Shown here: piece by piece, positions 14,866-16,930 of the stretch | Layout of the letters: the number at the start of each line of letters is the position of its first letter | Position numbering within the stretch: the first letter of the stretch is position 1 | NCBI GenBank assembly: GCA_036558645.1 | Contig: DATBFG010000096.1 | Location: 1 to 16,930 of the forward strand | Direction of reading: 5' to 3' | DNA length: 16,930 bases | Source of the DNA: DATBFG01 sp036558645 | Lineage (GTDB): Bacteria; Acidobacteriota; Terriglobia; Terriglobales; Acidobacteriaceae | Notes under the pieces: model-generated | Told to the model about the DNA's origin: nothing | The model's database searches: none | Seen by the model: only the letters and a program-made list of their open reading frames with translations | Position numbers and translations under genes: made by a program

Positions 14866-16026
14866 TCACTGGCTGATCGTGCGTTCGAGGGCCAGAGCAT
14901 TTGTAACTATTTTTTGTCCGGGAGCGATTCCGGAAATAATCTCCTGATTGTTCCCGGCGGTGATGTCTCCGCTCACCACCTCAATGCGGCGGAATTTACT
15001 GTCTGGAGCCGGTACGTAGACCCAATCGCGATCATGAATGCGTAAGACGGCGCTGGAAGGGATGAGCGTATGCATCTGCTTCTTCAGTCCAGTGAAAGTC
15101 GCCGTGGCAAACATTCCTGGCCTAATCATTCCGGGATTGCGAACCTCGACTCGCACCTTGGCGGTCCGGATTGTCGAGTCGAGAAGCGCACCAATGTTGC
15201 TGATTTTCCCGGTGAACGCTTGGTTCGGATAGGCATTGAGCTTGATTTCTGCTGTTTCACCGACCCGAACATTCGGCAGGTCGTTCTCGTAGACGTCGCA
15301 TACCACCCAGACATATGAAAGATCGGTAATCGTGAACGGGCTGGAGCCAAGGCCCTGTACTCCGCCGGCATTCGTTACCTGCTGATCGGTGATGACACCC
15401 GAAATAGGTGCGTCGATATCGAGAATGCCCTTGGGCTCGCTTGGGTCGTTTCCAAGAAGACGCAGATGCTCCTCAGTTGTTTCGACATCCACTTTGGCCT
15501 TGTCTTCTGTGTCTTGCGCAATCTGTAGATCGTTTTGGGAGAGAGCTCCGTGGTTGTAGAGATCGGTTGCGCGTTGAAGTTGCGTCCTTGCGAGGACCTC
15601 ATCAGCCACGGCTTTGCGATAGTCAGAAAATCCGCTGCCGACATCGTCGCTGCGGATGCTTAGCAGCGTCTGGCCTTTCTTGACCGTATCTCCCAAGCGG
15701 ACATGGATGGCAACAACGCGACCCGTGGCCAATGAGATGACCGGAACACTGCGGGCAATGTCCGGGTTTACCGTACCAGTTACAACCAGTTGTGATGCGG
15801 CCGAATGAGGGACCGCCTCCGCCAACGGAAACTGTTCTGGATGATCGACGGAAAAGAGGTTGACGTTTACGTCCGGCACGATCTTTGCTGGAGGAGGTGC
15901 TTCGGCCGATTGATTTCCGTGTGCACTGCTACATGCCGCGCACGCGAGCAGCATCGGGGTGACAACAAGCAGCCAAGCCAGTGTCCAGAGTCTTGCGTTA
16001 CCAGCGCAACCGATTTCCGCCGCCAT
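14866..16026 (-). CDS. RND efflux periplasmic adaptor (membrane-fusion) lipoprotein
   Basis: The product is 386 aa from ATG 16026, which has GGGAGG 8 nt upstream; the alternative ATG at 16059 has no such site. The N-terminus is a lipoprotein signal: a hydrophobic run to a LLAC lipobox (Cys29), with a second Cys at 32. Then come a barrel-sandwich/biotinyl-lipoyl half (ATGRVVAIHVRLGDTVKKGQ), an alpha hairpin (DYRKAVADEVLARTQLQRAT through DLQIAQDTEDKAKVDVETTE), the second lipoyl half (DAPISGVI), beta-barrel and membrane-proximal domains (VWVVCDVYENDLPNVRVGE, RPGMFATATF). It bridges the RND pump and the outer-membrane factor and may bind metal itself. It lies 35 nt upstream of the pump gene. The first start-side gap, 115 nt to the barrel gene, is the longest in the series, so an internal promoter is possible. 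Confidence 0.9.
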   Translation of the reverse strand: MAAEIGCAGNARLWTLAWLLVVTPMLLACAACSSAHGNQSAEAPPPAKIVPDVNVNLFSVDHPEQFPLAEAVPHSAASQLVVTGTVNPDIARSVPVISLATGRVVAIHVRLGDTVKKGQTLLSIRSDDVGSGFSDYRKAVADEVLARTQLQRATDLYNHGALSQNDLQIAQDTEDKAKVDVETTEEHLRLLGNDPSEPKGILDIDAPISGVITDQQVTNAGGVQGLGSSPFTITDLSYVWVVCDVYENDLPNVRVGETAEIKLNAYPNQAFTGKISNIGALLDSTIRTAKVRVEVRNPGMIRPGMFATATFTGLKKQMHTLIPSSAVLRIHDRDWVYVPAPDSKFRRIEVVSGDITAGNNQEIISGIAPGQKIVTNALALERTISQ

Positions 16027-16093
16027 GATATGCCTCCCCGAATGGCCTCCTGCCCGCACACCTCTTGCTTATTTCGTCGCGCGATACGGGTCC

Positions 16094-16106
16094 GCTCTCT
16101 GAGAGC
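16094..16106. promoter_or_regulatory. Short palindrome between barrel gene and adaptor gene
   Basis: GCTCTC-T-GAGAGC is a 13-bp near-perfect palindrome in the 115-nt gap upstream of the adaptor. It could be an operator for a metal-responsive regulator or a weak hairpin after the barrel gene; there is no T run. I could not find a convincing promoter beside it. Confidence 0.25.
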
Positions 16107-16141
16107 AGGTACGACCTCGCATCGCACGACGACGCCAATGA

Positions 16142-16930
16142 TCAGAACTTGACCATGATGGCCAGTCTGAGGGTTCCTTCATCCTTTCGGAGGTCTGGGC
16201 AGAAACCGGTGCTTCCTGCAACACACGTGAGACCCGGCGTCGGGGACAAGAACGGTCCCGGCACAAACGTAGTGTCCCCCACCAAGGCTCCCGCGCCTGG
16301 GTTTGGAATGGTGCTGGGAGAGCCGTTGACGCCAGGCGTTATCCCGCCGCGACCTGAAAAATAAGGTACGTTTGCATGGCGATAGCCGTACTCCCAGCGG
16401 AAGGTGATGTACTGTTTCGGCATCCAGTCGAAAGTGATCGAAGTATCCCAAGCTTTGAAGGGGTCGCCGGGATTGGCTGTAAAGTACGGCGTTCCGGAGA
16501 GTGCATCCGCTCCATTGATGGGTGGGAGCAATACCAAGTAGCGGCCCGGGTTGTTCATCTGTCCGCCACCGATAGTAAGTCCGTACAGGTCCTTCTTGAA
16601 CCAGAAACGGTTGTACGCCATCCAACCAAGAAATGCCTGCTTGTGCGCGATAATGTTGCCCGACCCATCTTTCTTATCTCCAAGGCACGCCACGCCTCCG
16701 CCGTATTCGCAACCGAGATCCCCCGTGAACGAGAACGCCATTTTGTCTAGAGTTTTGTCCGGACGATCGTAGTACTTGATTTCGACACTGTCGTCCGTGT
16801 GAATGCGACTGCGGCCCAAGCTACCGTTACCGGCGCCCAGAGTATCTTCACCCATGCCGTAGTTATTGAAGACAAAGGCCAGCCACGGCTTCGGACGGTA
16901 CAGAATCTGCCCGCCCAGACCGGGATGGTT
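16142..16930 (-). CDS. Outer-membrane beta-barrel protein, C-terminal part (5' end off window)
   Basis: There are 262 codons visible, open in frame to the right edge; the ATG at 16855 lies inside the protein, since upstream codons (YRPKPWLAFVFNNYG) continue the barrel pattern. Alternating hydrophobic/polar strands rich in Tyr, Trp, Phe and Gly repeat along the length (AFLGWMAYNRFWFKKDLYGL, WDTSITFDWMPKQYITFRWE, EGTLRLAIMVKF). The chain ends in Phe, the usual signal for outer-membrane assembly. A Gly/Pro-rich loop and four cysteines (CEYGGGVAC; LTCVAG with GFCPD) suggest extracellular loops with disulfides. Barrels of this type occur beside RND metal operons. It is upstream of, and co-directional with, the adaptor gene, so it may lead the operon; a specific substrate is not evident. 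Confidence 0.8.
   Translation of the reverse strand, partial: NHPGLGGQILYRPKPWLAFVFNNYGMGEDTLGAGNGSLGRSRIHTDDSVEIKYYDRPDKTLDKMAFSFTGDLGCEYGGGVACLGDKKDGSGNIIAHKQAFLGWMAYNRFWFKKDLYGLTIGGGQMNNPGRYLVLLPPINGADALSGTPYFTANPGDPFKAWDTSITFDWMPKQYITFRWEYGYRHANVPYFSGRGGITPGVNGSPSTIPNPGAGALVGDTTFVPGPFLSPTPGLTCVAGSTGFCPDLRKDEGTLRLAIMVKF

Noticed and set aside
16640..16855. ATG 16855 as the true start of the barrel protein
   Set aside because: The upstream codons to the edge remain open with barrel-like sequence, and no signal peptide follows this ATG.

Overview
The window looks like chromosomal DNA of a Gram-negative soil bacterium, most likely an Acidobacteriota (Terriglobia-type) lineage. The main pointers are the secreted VWFA-related protein, a class abundant in acidobacterial genomes, and the outer-membrane barrel next to a heavy-metal RND operon. 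The assignment rests on protein character only; there is no rRNA or marker gene here.

Region 1 (1 to about 6.35 kb) reads as a small integrative and mobilizable element. A tyrosine integrase runs off the left edge, preceded by an excisionase-type HTH gene. Divergent from these, behind a near-consensus promoter with a 12-bp palindrome at its start site, lies a rightward module: a 387-aa protein of unknown function with an RHH-like N-terminus, a doubtful small ORF, a MobC-like RHH accessory protein and a MobF/TrwC relaxase-helicase. The relaxase is split by one extra T in a T5 run, just before its metal-binding histidines. After it come a 137-bp multi-arm inverted repeat (oriT or single-strand-origin candidate) and about 160 bp dense in short repeats that may hold the right attachment site. 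No coupling protein, mating channel or clear cargo is visible, so the element would depend on a helper.

Region 2 (6.4 to 8.3 kb, all leftward) holds a HigB/HigA toxin-antitoxin pair with duplicated operator-like repeats over the toxin start codon, then a secreted VWFA-domain protein.

Region 3 (8.6 kb to the right edge, all leftward) is a metal-resistance cluster. In transcription order: outer-membrane beta-barrel (partial), lipoprotein membrane-fusion adaptor, CzcA-like RND pump, TolC/CzcC-type outer-membrane factor, a KDPG/KHG-type aldolase, a ten-cysteine zinc-ribbon protein and a CadD-family cadmium transporter. Gaps from the adaptor to the zinc-ribbon gene are 4 to 35 nt, so these are probably one transcript. 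RND pump, adaptor and channel would export divalent cations across both membranes, and CadD would act at the inner membrane. The aldolase and the zinc-ribbon protein are the unexpected members. No tRNA, rRNA, CRISPR array or complete insertion sequence was seen.
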